Source: UBA6059 sp965227155 (GTDB lineage Bacteria > Bacteroidota > Bacteroidia > Cytophagales > Cyclobacteriaceae). From it: a stretch of DNA of 64,000 bases. A program made the translations under genes and the position numbers. The notes under the pieces are model-generated. The model had not been told where the DNA came from. It did not search any database and saw nothing but the letters and a program-made list of their open reading frames with translations. Where the stretch lies: contig OZ245731.1 in NCBI GenBank assembly GCA_965227155.1, positions 682,001-746,000 of the forward strand, written 5' to 3'. Every line of letters begins with the position of its first letter. The stretch's first letter is position 1. Of this stretch, positions 34,412-43,010 are shown piece by piece.

Positions 34412-36289
34412 ATGAACTATTTGTCGGTAGAAAAACTAAGTAAAAACTATAATGAGAAGCAGGTGCTGGATAGCATCAGCTTCGGTATTGAAAAAGGCCA
34501 AAAAGTGGCCCTGGTGGGGATCAATGGTAGTGGAAAAAGTACTTTACTTAGGATAATAGGTGGCCTGGAGGTGCCCGATAGTGGAGATGTGCGGTTTCGT
34601 GATGGTATTCAGGTAGCTATGCTCCCACAGGTGCCCTATTTTGAAAAAGGCTTGAATGTATTTCAGGCCGTATTTGATGAGCACATTCCGGTACTGAAGC
34701 TCCTCCGTGATTATGAGCAGGCCCTTCGAAAAGTGGAAATGGGCACGGCTGACCCGGATGTACTAACACCATTTATAGAGCAAATAGATGCACAGCAAGC
34801 CTGGGATTATGAAAGTTCAATAAGGCAAATTCTGGGCAAACTTGGCATTGTAGATTTTGAACAGCCTATAGAGCAGCTTTCAGGTGGGCAGCGCAAGAGG
34901 GTTGCCCTCGCAAGGGCATTAATTTCAAATCCCGACTTCCTAATTTTGGATGAACCTACCAACCACCTGGATATCGAAATCATTGAATGGTTGGAAAAAT
35001 ACCTTTCTATGGCCAACCTATCTTTGCTCATGGTAACGCACGACCGGTACTTTCTGGATCAGGTAACAAACCAAATCATAGAGCTTGAGCATGGAAAAAC
35101 GCATCGCTACGAGGGCAACTACCAATATTTCCTGGGAAAGAAAGAAGAGCGCTCCCAGCAGCAAAATGTAGAAGTATCAAAGGCTCAAAACCTGATGAAA
35201 AAAGAGCTGGAATGGATGCGAAGACAGCCTAAAGCAAGGGGTACCAAAGCCAAATATCGGATAGATGCTTTTTATGACCTAAAAGATAAAGCCACACAAA
35301 AACCGCAGCAGCAAAATATAGAGCTACAAACCCAAACCACAAGGCAGGGTAAAAAAATTCTGGAAGTCGATAATATAACCAAGCAATGGCAAGACTCACC
35401 AGTAATCAAAAACTTCAATTATGTCTTTAAGCGGAAGGATAGAATTGGTGTGGTAGGTAAAAACGGGGCAGGAAAATCGACACTTCTGTCATTGCTTACC
35501 GGAGAAATATCACCTGATGAAGGCAGTATCATACACGGTCAAACGACTGTTTTTGGACATTATAAACAAGAGGAGGATACATTTGATCCTGAGAAAAGAG
35601 TGATTGATATCGTAACGGAAATTGCTGATGTAATCCAACTAAGCAATGGCAGCACGGTATCAGCTTCGCAGTTGCTGAATCAATTTTTATTTCCTCCAAA
35701 AATGCAATACAACATTGTAGGCAGGCTTAGTGGCGGAGAAAAGCGACGATTACAATTGCTAAGGGTATTGATCAAAAACCCGAATTTTTTAATTCTAGAT
35801 GAGCCGACCAACGATCTGGACATCATGACCTTGAATGTGCTAGAGGAATATCTTGAAAGTTTCGACGGTTCATTGATGATCGTATCTCATGACCGGTACT
35901 TTCTCGATAGACTGGTAGATCATCTTTTTGTCTTTGAAGGCAATGGTCAGATAAAGGATTTCCCCGGAAATTACTCTGACTTCAGAACTTACAGTGCAGA
36001 ACAACGCCCATCGCCGGAAAAGCAAAAGCCGGTCAGTAACGCTCCCCAGGAGGATAAACCGAAAGCTGAGAAAAAGGAAAAACTTTCCTTCAAAGAAAAA
36101 AGAGAATTGAAAATCCTCGATCAGGAAATAAAATCCCTGGAAAACAAAAAACAAGCACTCACCGCCAAATTGGAATCGGGTAGTTTAAACCATGAAGCTA
36201 TCCTTGAAATTGGCAATGAGCTGGAAGAAACCATCAGTGCACTTGATGAAAAAGAAATGCGATGGCTAGAGCTCTCGGAAAAAGACTAG
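34412..36289 (+). CDS. ABC-F family ATPase (Uup-like)
   Basis: 625 residues, two ABC domains and no membrane helices. Walker A sites GINGSGKSTLLRI and GKNGAGKSTLLSL; signatures LSGGQRKRVALARAL and LSGGEKRRLQLLRVL; Walker B FLILDEPTNHLD and FLILDEPTNDLD. The inter-domain linker (about residues 245-310, ELEWMRRQPKARGTKAKYRIDAF) and a C-terminal coiled coil (FKEKRELKILDQEIKSLENKKQALTAKL) identify the Uup type. Known role: ribosome-associated or DNA-structure-linked translation factor; some ABC-F proteins give antibiotic resistance but the short linker does not suggest that here. Confidence 0.9.
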   Translation: MNYLSVEKLSKNYNEKQVLDSISFGIEKGQKVALVGINGSGKSTLLRIIGGLEVPDSGDVRFRDGIQVAMLPQVPYFEKGLNVFQAVFDEHIPVLKLLRDYEQALRKVEMGTADPDVLTPFIEQIDAQQAWDYESSIRQILGKLGIVDFEQPIEQLSGGQRKRVALARALISNPDFLILDEPTNHLDIEIIEWLEKYLSMANLSLLMVTHDRYFLDQVTNQIIELEHGKTHRYEGNYQYFLGKKEERSQQQNVEVSKAQNLMKKELEWMRRQPKARGTKAKYRIDAFYDLKDKATQKPQQQNIELQTQTTRQGKKILEVDNITKQWQDSPVIKNFNYVFKRKDRIGVVGKNGAGKSTLLSLLTGEISPDEGSIIHGQTTVFGHYKQEEDTFDPEKRVIDIVTEIADVIQLSNGSTVSASQLLNQFLFPPKMQYNIVGRLSGGEKRRLQLLRVLIKNPNFLILDEPTNDLDIMTLNVLEEYLESFDGSLMIVSHDRYFLDRLVDHLFVFEGNGQIKDFPGNYSDFRTYSAEQRPSPEKQKPVSNAPQEDKPKAEKKEKLSFKEKRELKILDQEIKSLENKKQALTAKLESGSLNHEAILEIGNELEETISALDEKEMRWLELSEKD

Positions 36290-37149
36290 TACCCTAGCTG
36301 ATCCAGCACCTTTTTGATCAAGAGATCAACCACTTTGTATGGATCCTTAGAAAAGGTACCTGAAGCACGATTCGCAATGATTGCGTTTGTGCTGAGCATT
36401 TCATGCCCCATCATACTGCCCAGGGCATACAATCCGGAGGTCTCCATTTCAAAATTAGTCAACCAGTGCCCATTCTGATGAAAGGTAACCATCTTGTCAA
36501 CAAGCTTTGCATACCTTATCGGCAATCTAATCTGTCGGCCTTGTGGCGCGTAAAATCCAGGACTGGTAACGGTAAATCCACGAATCATGCCTTCACCAAC
36601 CGTACTTAGCAATCCTGGACTACATTTTGAAGTATAAATGGGTATATCAACATCAAGGTACTGCTTTAAACTGTTGCTGAAACTGCTTTCAAACTCATCC
36701 TGAGGCAATTCATAAAAAGACATGATATTATCAAAACCAACTGCATATTCTGACACCAAATGAGATCCCACGGGAATATCCTCCTGTACTGCACCAGACG
36801 TGCCTACACGTATGATTTTTAGCTTTCTCCGCCGGGTTTTGGGCTGCCGTGTTTTGAAATCAATATTAGCCAAAGCGTCTAATTCAGTAAGGGCAATCTC
36901 AATATTATCAAGGCCCATTCCTGTGCTCATAACCATCAGTTTCTTACCATTGATTTTACCGACATGAGTAATGAACTCTCGCTTATTCATTTCAAAATCC
37001 AGCGAATCAAAATATTGGCTTATCCTGTGCACACGACCAGGGTCACCAACTACAATGATGGTATCACAAATATTTTGAGGCTTAAGGCTAAGATGGTAGA
37101 TACTGCCATCTTTGTTTACAATAAGCTCAGAGGCGGCATATTCAGGCAT
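36286..37149 (-). CDS. Nucleoside phosphorylase (uridine phosphorylase-like)
   Basis: About 287 residues. Motifs of the NP-I family: VVGDPGRVHRISQYFD (phosphate/ribose loop), MSTGMGLDNIEIALTEL, IIRVGTSGAVQEDIPVGS and the nucleoside-binding FEMETSGLYALGSMMGHEML. Reaction: phosphorolysis of a nucleoside to base and ribose-1-phosphate. ATG 37149 (MPEYAASELIVNKDG) overlaps the end of trhO by 8 bp and fits the family start; in-frame ATGs at 37155 and 37173 are alternatives. Closely coupled to trhO. Substrate base not determined. Confidence 0.85.
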   Translation of the reverse strand: MPEYAASELIVNKDGSIYHLSLKPQNICDTIIVVGDPGRVHRISQYFDSLDFEMNKREFITHVGKINGKKLMVMSTGMGLDNIEIALTELDALANIDFKTRQPKTRRRKLKIIRVGTSGAVQEDIPVGSHLVSEYAVGFDNIMSFYELPQDEFESSFSNSLKQYLDVDIPIYTSKCSPGLLSTVGEGMIRGFTVTSPGFYAPQGRQIRLPIRYAKLVDKMVTFHQNGHWLTNFEMETSGLYALGSMMGHEMLSTNAIIANRASGTFSKDPYKVVDLLIKKVLDQLGY

Positions 37150-38125
37150 TATCATGCATTTGTGGTGCGGCATTTCTTCGCTTCCATCCTTTGTACGGAT
37201 TATAGCCGTTCATTTCCTTCTGATAAAAGCCGGTGCCATCATATGGCCGCACGTCAGGATTTTTGCTGCATTCTTCAGAACAGCAGCCATTGTAAACTTG
37301 GGCACCTTCCTCTGACATAGGAATATGCAGGTTGCAATGAGGGTTGGCACAGTTAACCATCCGATCGGTAGGCTCACCCGTCACATAGCAACGGCTAATG
37401 ATTTTGGGATTAACCCTGTTGACATCAGCTACCACACGATTGTCAAAAACATAGCATTTGCCTTCAAAATCCTCTCCCTCTGCTTCTATGCCATATTTGA
37501 TGATCCCACCGTGCAGTTGGTATACATTATCGAATCCTTGTTCCAACAGGTACGCACTGGCTTTTTCACATTTGATGCCCCCTGTGCAATAGGTCACTAT
37601 TTTTTTACCTTCCAGCTGCTCCTTAAGCTCTTTGACTTTTTCAGGGAAATCTCTGAAATTCTCAATATCAAGCGTAACTGCATTTTTGAATCGGCCCACC
37701 ATGTGCTCATAATTTGAGCGTACATCCAGGATGATGGTATCTTCAGGTTGTTCCTTCAATATTTTCTTGAACTCGGCGGGCTCTACATAAGTCCCGGTTC
37801 TTTTATTAGGATCAATGTGTCTCAAGCCCGAGTGCACAATTTCCGGTTTATACCGCACATGTATCTTAGCAAAAGCATGCCCCTGGTGTGGCTCAATTTT
37901 AAACTCAGTTTTAGCGAAACGTGGGTCTGCCTTTAGGTCAGTCATATAACGCTCACAATCCGACTTTAAGCCCGAAACAGTGCCATTCAGCCCCTCATCA
38001 GATACAATAATTCTACCTCGGATATTATTTTCGATACAGTACAGATGATGCTGCTCTCTAAATGCTTCAGCATCTTCAATTTCGGTGTAGCAGTAATAAA
38101 GTAAGATGTAATATTCTTCAGCCAT
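37142..38125 (-). CDS. trhO: tRNA uridine(34) hydroxylase TrhO (rhodanese-domain)
   Basis: 327 residues. An N-terminal ferredoxin-like domain (YYILLYYCYTEIEDAEAF ... IIVSDEGLNGTVSG) precedes a rhodanese domain (about residues 120-220) with catalytic Cys in VTYCTGGIKCEKASAYLL, and a Cys-rich C-terminal segment (NCANPHCNLHIPMSEEG ... CCSEEC). This is the YceA/TrhO family, which performs O2-dependent hydroxylation of U34 in tRNA as a precursor of ho5U derivatives. The nucleoside phosphorylase start lies inside its 3' end. Confidence 0.92.
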   Translation of the reverse strand: MAEEYYILLYYCYTEIEDAEAFREQHHLYCIENNIRGRIIVSDEGLNGTVSGLKSDCERYMTDLKADPRFAKTEFKIEPHQGHAFAKIHVRYKPEIVHSGLRHIDPNKRTGTYVEPAEFKKILKEQPEDTIILDVRSNYEHMVGRFKNAVTLDIENFRDFPEKVKELKEQLEGKKIVTYCTGGIKCEKASAYLLEQGFDNVYQLHGGIIKYGIEAEGEDFEGKCYVFDNRVVADVNRVNPKIISRCYVTGEPTDRMVNCANPHCNLHIPMSEEGAQVYNGCCSEECSKNPDVRPYDGTGFYQKEMNGYNPYKGWKRRNAAPQMHDNA

Positions 38126-38180
38126 CTTTGACTTTCGGTTTATTTAAAATTAGCAACAAATAAGGTAATCCAACAATTCA

Positions 38181-38822
38181 TTATGCTTTTACCGATTCCG
38201 CAGGGTTACCAAAAAGTGTCTCTCCATCGTCCACATCTCTGATGACTACCGAACCGGCTCCTATTCTTGCATTTTTCCCAATGCTGATGCCACTTATTAA
38301 AGTGGAACCGGCTCCTATGAAGCAATTGTCACCAATTGTACAGCCAGCTCCAATGGCAGCTCCTGTGCCTACCTGCACAAAATCTCCAAGCTGCACGTCA
38401 TAATCCAGGGTAGCACCTGCATTGATAATGCAGTGGTTTCCAAGCGTCACGTTCGAATTAAGTGTGGTACCTGAGCTTATAAAATTTCCGTGTCCCAAAT
38501 TTAGATACTGAGCAAGATTAGCGCTCTGATGGTGGGCATTAATCGGCATGACTTTTCTCCGGTCATTCAACAGTTTCGTCAGCGACTTTTTAAGCTTGGC
38601 ATCATCTACAGCAATAAAAGCATCGCATTTTTTTCCTATCAATTTCAAAAAGCCATCATCCTCGGTGCGACCCAAAATGGGTATGTTGTTGATTTCCTTT
38701 CCGTGGAGCTCTGCATCATCATCAAGAAAGCCATAAACAATAATGTCATTGCTCTCAAAAATTTCCAAGGCTGCTTTTCCAAGCCCGCCTGCACCAAATA
38801 TAATTACCGGTTTTTTGTCCAT
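38181..38822 (-). CDS. NeuD/PglD-like sugar O-/N-acetyltransferase (left-handed beta-helix)
   Basis: 213 residues from the ATG at 38822 (a TTG-started frame extends to 38846). The N-terminal PglD-N Rossmann-like domain (VIIFGAGGLGKAALEIFESNDI) binds a UDP-sugar or acetyl donor; the C-terminal part is a left-handed beta-helix of hexapeptide repeats (TTLNSNVTLGNHCIINAGATL ... IGAGSVVIRDV). NHQ/NAHH-type His in MPINAHHQSANLAQ matches the family catalytic His. Predicted to acetylate a sugar nucleotide used for surface glycans. It lies 37 bp downstream of the polytopic membrane protein. Confidence 0.83.
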   Translation of the reverse strand: MDKKPVIIFGAGGLGKAALEIFESNDIIVYGFLDDDAELHGKEINNIPILGRTEDDGFLKLIGKKCDAFIAVDDAKLKKSLTKLLNDRRKVMPINAHHQSANLAQYLNLGHGNFISSGTTLNSNVTLGNHCIINAGATLDYDVQLGDFVQVGTGAAIGAGCTIGDNCFIGAGSTLISGISIGKNARIGAGSVVIRDVDDGETLFGNPAESVKA

Positions 38823-38858
38823 CCCTCTTTGTTTTTGGGTGCGCAAAGGTAACGTTTA

Positions 38859-40109
38859 TCAAACTGAATGAGAAGGTTTTGTCCGTGATTGCAAGGTGCT
38901 GAGCAGCAGGAAGACCAAAAACGGCATATAAACGATTTTATACCTGGCAAGGGTACCCATATTGGGTGTGGCCAGGCCAATTAACAATGCACTAATCACC
39001 ACGTAAACAATCAACCACCAATGCATTTTGCTCCAGCTGAGTTTTTGGGGATTCAAAAATCTTTTCCCAATGCCAATAAACAATAAGACCAATAAAATCA
39101 GATTTTCAATAGCTATAATCCAGGATAAACCGCTCCAGGCCTGCCAGGGCAAAGGAAAAAACAAACCACTTAACAGTGCTTTTGGCACATCATCAACCAC
39201 CGATAACCATGAGCTGGTCAATGAAAAATGAACCAAGGCTTCAGCATTGGAATTTGCTATCAGCTTTTGGTGGGTGTCAAATAATGCCCCCCATAGGTTG
39301 GCAATGTTAAGGTTGTAATGAAGCTGCCCTAAAAGACCAACGGGGATAGCTAGCATTACCAATGCTGCAAGAAAGCAAGCCCAATCCGGCCATCGAAATC
39401 GACTAAAAAAATGATGCAACAGCAACCCAACAATGAAAGTCAGTGCCGTGGCTACTAAAAAATATTTGACATACCAAAGCAGCACCAGACAAATCATCAG
39501 CAATGTAGTGTAAAGCATCTTGCTAGTAGCTTTAGGGTCTGAAAGTTTGAGCGTGAAACCAAAAGACAATAAAATTAAAGGAAAGGCTATAGCCTCCTTG
39601 AAAACCCCACTTGCCCAAAAAAGAACTGAGGGATACATAAAAAATGCCCAATACTCTATTGGAATGATTTCAGGACCATCCCTTCCCACAAAAAGCGAAT
39701 AACCAGTGGTAATAATGGTAGCAGAAAAGAGGGCAAAAAAAGTAACAACAATCAAATCATGGCCCATAGCTATCTTGAGAAGGGCAACCAACTTAGCAAA
39801 AAAAATTGCGTTTCTGCTTTCCATGACCTGACCTGCATGCTGAACTTCGTCCGGAATAATACGACTAAATGGGTTGGGGATGACATCTGCCTGCTGATAG
39901 ATCGTTGCCTGATTCAAATAGGCAACCATGTCGCCTGCCTGATAATGCTCAAAATACAGAAAATAAGCACCCAACCCGAAGACTAGCTTTAGTGTAAGAA
40001 AGGGAATCCAATATTTCCGATAGCCGACCGGCAGTAGGTATTTATAGACTAAAACCACCCATACGAGCAGAAATATTGATGCACATGAAATCTTGATAAA
40101 CGTCATCAT
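38859..40109 (-). CDS. Polytopic membrane protein, possibly glycan-related
   Basis: 416 residues from the ATG at 40109, which overlaps the tga of the DUF2851 gene (ATGA), evidence for translational coupling; the frame extends to 40148. About ten membrane helices. The first loop contains YFEHYQAGDMVAYLNQATIYQ, loosely like the acidic loop of GT-C or EpsG/Wzy-type glycan enzymes, but no family is certain. Downstream lies a NeuD-like acetyltransferase, giving weak support for a role in surface polysaccharide. Confidence 0.6.
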   Translation of the reverse strand: MMTFIKISCASIFLLVWVVLVYKYLLPVGYRKYWIPFLTLKLVFGLGAYFLYFEHYQAGDMVAYLNQATIYQQADVIPNPFSRIIPDEVQHAGQVMESRNAIFFAKLVALLKIAMGHDLIVVTFFALFSATIITTGYSLFVGRDGPEIIPIEYWAFFMYPSVLFWASGVFKEAIAFPLILLSFGFTLKLSDPKATSKMLYTTLLMICLVLLWYVKYFLVATALTFIVGLLLHHFFSRFRWPDWACFLAALVMLAIPVGLLGQLHYNLNIANLWGALFDTHQKLIANSNAEALVHFSLTSSWLSVVDDVPKALLSGLFFPLPWQAWSGLSWIIAIENLILLVLLFIGIGKRFLNPQKLSWSKMHWWLIVYVVISALLIGLATPNMGTLARYKIVYMPFLVFLLLSTLQSRTKPSHSV

Positions 40110-41383
40110 GCTCTTAGCAAATAAGTACCTATCTGGCATTGAAGGCATTTTTTAGGCCTGCAATACATTTTATGCAATCCTATTAGCGCCTGCGAATCAA
40201 AAGCAGTATTATTATCAATACCCAGTTTCGTATATGTTCTTGTAATCTTATTGTGCTCCGGGGCAATTCCCTCTAGCAGATCAATTGCCTTTTCGAACCA
40301 GCTATCGTCATTAATATGATTTCCGTAAGCCGTCAGCAGTGGTGCAACTGTATTGATCATAAGATTTTGAATGCTCCCTTTTCCCAACCCTGCTATTTTT
40401 TGCTTTACCGGCACACCAAATCGATAATGTGTTTTCCAGTATTCTGATTGCGAAACAGCCAAAGTCTTAAAAAGCTGCTTTGGAGATTCAAATTGTGTGA
40501 AAAGCCCAAATATATTCGGCTGTTGACTTAACAAAATTGCCAGCTGTGCCAATCTGATGGTTGGGAAATTAGCAGGTCTGGTACGCATAAACTTCCATTC
40601 CTGGGCTGCCCGCTCCTTACCCTGCAATTGATATTTTTCGCTTAAAAAATGGTAGTCCCTGGTCAGCTGAGTACTATACTGATCTTCGGGCTTTTGGGGT
40701 ATTAAACCAGACGCGCCAAATAATAAGGCTTCAAGCAGGTGCGGTTCATTGCGATGCTTCTTAATCCATTTTAACCTCACCAACTGCGCTACCCTCAGCA
40801 TAGGGTCCACATTAATCTTAAAGCCCATATTTTTAGCCAGCCACTGATAAGCCGTTTCTTCCCAATCATAATCGTTGTGCTGAAGTAGTATTTTTAATTC
40901 CTGTGATTTTAGGGTAAGCCGCTCCATCAAGGCCCGCTCTTTCATGGCCATCAGGTTAATTTCCGGCACACTAAGAATACTTTGCTGGCAAGGTACTGAA
41001 TCGGGGTTTTTAAGTAATGAATCGCTTTTTTGAAGTAGCTCATTAGCAACACGGTCTTTTAAAACTATGGTAGGGATTGGCTTACCATCAGCATATTGGA
41101 CAGGCTGATCTTGTTCCCATACCACATGTAGAATTACATTGCCATAGTTGGCATCCGTATCGTGACCATGCTGCTTCCAGGCAGAGGACATTATGTGGAT
41201 TTCCACCTGTCCAACCCATTCAATATCAGCTATTTTGATCTTCGATTGCGTGAAATCAGGGCCACTATCCTGATTGTGAAACCCCGGATGGATAATGTTT
41301 ACTTCCTGGCCTTCAGTAGTTTGCAGGCCCGATTTATTGAAATATTGGTATTGCCAAATGAAGTGTAAAAAATCCTCACGCAT
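40106..41383 (-). CDS. DUF2851 family protein
   Basis: 425 residues. REDFLHFIWQYQYFNKSGLQTTEGQEVNI and HNQDSGPDFTQSKIKIADIEWVGQVEIHIMSSAW are the conserved N-terminal motifs of DUF2851, a Bacteroidota-enriched family of unknown function; the acidic DSGPDF and EIH residues suggest a nuclease-like core but this is a guess. Four Cys residues occur in the C-terminal CRPKKCLQC stretch, a possible zinc knuckle. ATG 41383 overlaps the pyrF stop by one base (TGATG). Confidence 0.8.
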   Translation of the reverse strand: MREDFLHFIWQYQYFNKSGLQTTEGQEVNIIHPGFHNQDSGPDFTQSKIKIADIEWVGQVEIHIMSSAWKQHGHDTDANYGNVILHVVWEQDQPVQYADGKPIPTIVLKDRVANELLQKSDSLLKNPDSVPCQQSILSVPEINLMAMKERALMERLTLKSQELKILLQHNDYDWEETAYQWLAKNMGFKINVDPMLRVAQLVRLKWIKKHRNEPHLLEALLFGASGLIPQKPEDQYSTQLTRDYHFLSEKYQLQGKERAAQEWKFMRTRPANFPTIRLAQLAILLSQQPNIFGLFTQFESPKQLFKTLAVSQSEYWKTHYRFGVPVKQKIAGLGKGSIQNLMINTVAPLLTAYGNHINDDSWFEKAIDLLEGIAPEHNKITRTYTKLGIDNNTAFDSQALIGLHKMYCRPKKCLQCQIGTYLLRA

Positions 41384-42198
41384 CAAATCAGGTATTGGTT
41401 GAGGTATTTTTCCATCTGCTGCTGCAGCTTTTGTGCCTCTGTAGCGGCTTTGTCTGCAAAATCTCTTTGGTCAGAGGCATAAATTATACCACGAGCACTG
41501 TTGACCAACAGTCCACATTGACTATTCATACCCAACTTACTTACTGCTTCCAGATCACCGCCCTGCGATCCCACACCAGGTACCAGTAAAAAATGATCTG
41601 GAATGATCTTTCTTACCTGCGTTAAATCTTCGGCTCTGGTAGCACCTACTACATACATCATGTTTTCATCACTACCCCAGGTGCTGCTTTTGCTGAGCAC
41701 TTGTTCAAAAAGTGGCTTTCCTTCACAATCCAGCTTTTGAAAATCCATTGCACCGGCATTAGAGGTAAGGGCCAGTACTATTGCCCATTTGCCTTTATGC
41801 TGTAAAAACGGAGAAACTGAGTCATTACCCATATATGGAGCCACGGTAATTGAGTCAAAATTCATCGTTTCAAAAAAAGCACTGGCGTACATAGCAGCAG
41901 TGTTACCAATATCGCCTCTTTTAGCATCTGCAATCGTAAAAATATCGCCAGGAATATAGTCTAATGTTTTTTGCAGGCTTTCCCATCCCGCAGGACCCAG
42001 GCTTTCATAAAAAGCAATGTTGGGTTTATAAGCGACAGCATATTCATGCGTGGCATCTATGATCTGTTTGTTAAATTCAAAAACAGGATCCTGTGCTTGC
42101 CTTAAATGAGAAGGGATTTTGTGAATATCCGTATCAAGGCCTACACACAGGTAGGACTGCTTTCTTATGATTTGGTCAAAAAGTTCCTGCTTAGTCAT
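41383..42198 (-). CDS. pyrF: Orotidine-5'-phosphate decarboxylase
   Basis: 271 residues, the longer bacterial type 2 form. LCVGLDTDIHKIP begins the barrel; the catalytic Asp-Lys-Asp array is in FTIADAKRGDIGNTAAMYA; phosphate-binding residues lie in LLVPGVGSQGGDLE and LLVNSARGIIYA. Catalyses decarboxylation of OMP to UMP, the last step of pyrimidine synthesis; pyrD is 3.5 kb upstream on the same strand. It starts just after a strong terminator, so has its own promoter. DUF2851 is coupled downstream. Confidence 0.93.
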   Translation of the reverse strand: MTKQELFDQIIRKQSYLCVGLDTDIHKIPSHLRQAQDPVFEFNKQIIDATHEYAVAYKPNIAFYESLGPAGWESLQKTLDYIPGDIFTIADAKRGDIGNTAAMYASAFFETMNFDSITVAPYMGNDSVSPFLQHKGKWAIVLALTSNAGAMDFQKLDCEGKPLFEQVLSKSSTWGSDENMMYVVGATRAEDLTQVRKIIPDHFLLVPGVGSQGGDLEAVSKLGMNSQCGLLVNSARGIIYASDQRDFADKAATEAQKLQQQMEKYLNQYLI

Positions 42199-42202
42199 AA
42201 AA

Positions 42203-42225
42203 CAAAAAAAGCCGCTTCCGCGGCT
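42203..42225 (-). terminator. Rho-independent terminator after lolA
   Basis: On the minus strand, AGCCGC-ggaa-GCGGCT (42210-42225) is a perfect GC-rich 6-bp hairpin followed by a T7 run and G (to 42203). It lies between the lolA stop and pyrF start and should end the ftsK-lolA transcript. Confidence 0.8.
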
Positions 42226-42252
42226 ATTTGCAAATATCTTTTTGAGTCCCGA

Positions 42253-42891
42253 TTACCTAAAGTCAATTACTTCAACCCCATCGTATTGTGATGGGTCAAA
42301 TACAAAAAAGCTGTCTGTAATAGAACCATCTACCTCAAACCCATCTATTTCATAGATATAGCGGTTACCGTTTTTATCGAATACCATAAAGCGCTGTAAT
42401 GTGCGGTCAGCAGTGGCTATATTAAGTCTTATTTTGAAATAGGTGTTGCTTTTATCCTCAGGAACAAGGTCTACCACATCTGTCTTTCCGCCATTGCTTT
42501 CTTCAATGTACAAATACTTGTATCCGTCCTTGTAGAGCGTGAATATATTATTCATGGAAATTTCCTGCTCTTCAGGATCATAATTTGAAATGTTGACCTC
42601 ATTTAATTCCGGCATGTAAGTCCACACTGTTTCCCCGTTGTTGATAATGGTTTGACCCTCCATTTCGAGACGATACATTTCGTCCTTCACAGTGACGGCC
42701 CCCTCAAAGGTTTCGGTAAGGTCTTCGCTAGGATTTTCGAGTATGTATTGGAAATCAGCTTTGAAGGCCGGCATTGCCTGGTACTTGGCACTCATTTCAT
42801 CTAAAATCTTTCTTGCTGCTTCATCCTTCTGCGCCAGGCATAGCTGTGTAGAGATTAAAAACGAGGAAAGAAAAAAAGCTAAATACTTCAT
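42253..42891 (-). CDS. lolA: Outer membrane lipoprotein carrier protein LolA-like
   Basis: 212 residues with signal peptide (MKYLAFFLSSFLISTQLCLAQ). The mature protein is a LolA-fold half-barrel: AFKADFQYILENPSEDLTETFEGAVTVKDEMYRLEMEGQTIINNGETVWTYMP is the typical N-terminal strand pattern. Known role: periplasmic shuttle of lipoproteins from LolCDE to the outer membrane. It follows ftsK, the same gene order as in E. coli (ftsK-lolA), strengthening the call over a generic LolA-like label. Confidence 0.85.
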   Translation of the reverse strand: MKYLAFFLSSFLISTQLCLAQKDEAARKILDEMSAKYQAMPAFKADFQYILENPSEDLTETFEGAVTVKDEMYRLEMEGQTIINNGETVWTYMPELNEVNISNYDPEEQEISMNNIFTLYKDGYKYLYIEESNGGKTDVVDLVPEDKSNTYFKIRLNIATADRTLQRFMVFDKNGNRYIYEIDGFEVDGSITDSFFVFDPSQYDGVEVIDFR

Positions 42892-43010
42892 AGGTTTAAT
42901 ATTTTATGATTGGCTATCACCCGCATAGCAATGATTTAGTTGGTTTTGAAAATGCAGCAATAGCAATTTTTTATTGTCAATTAATGTTTGTCAAATATCG
43001 TGCTAAAAAA

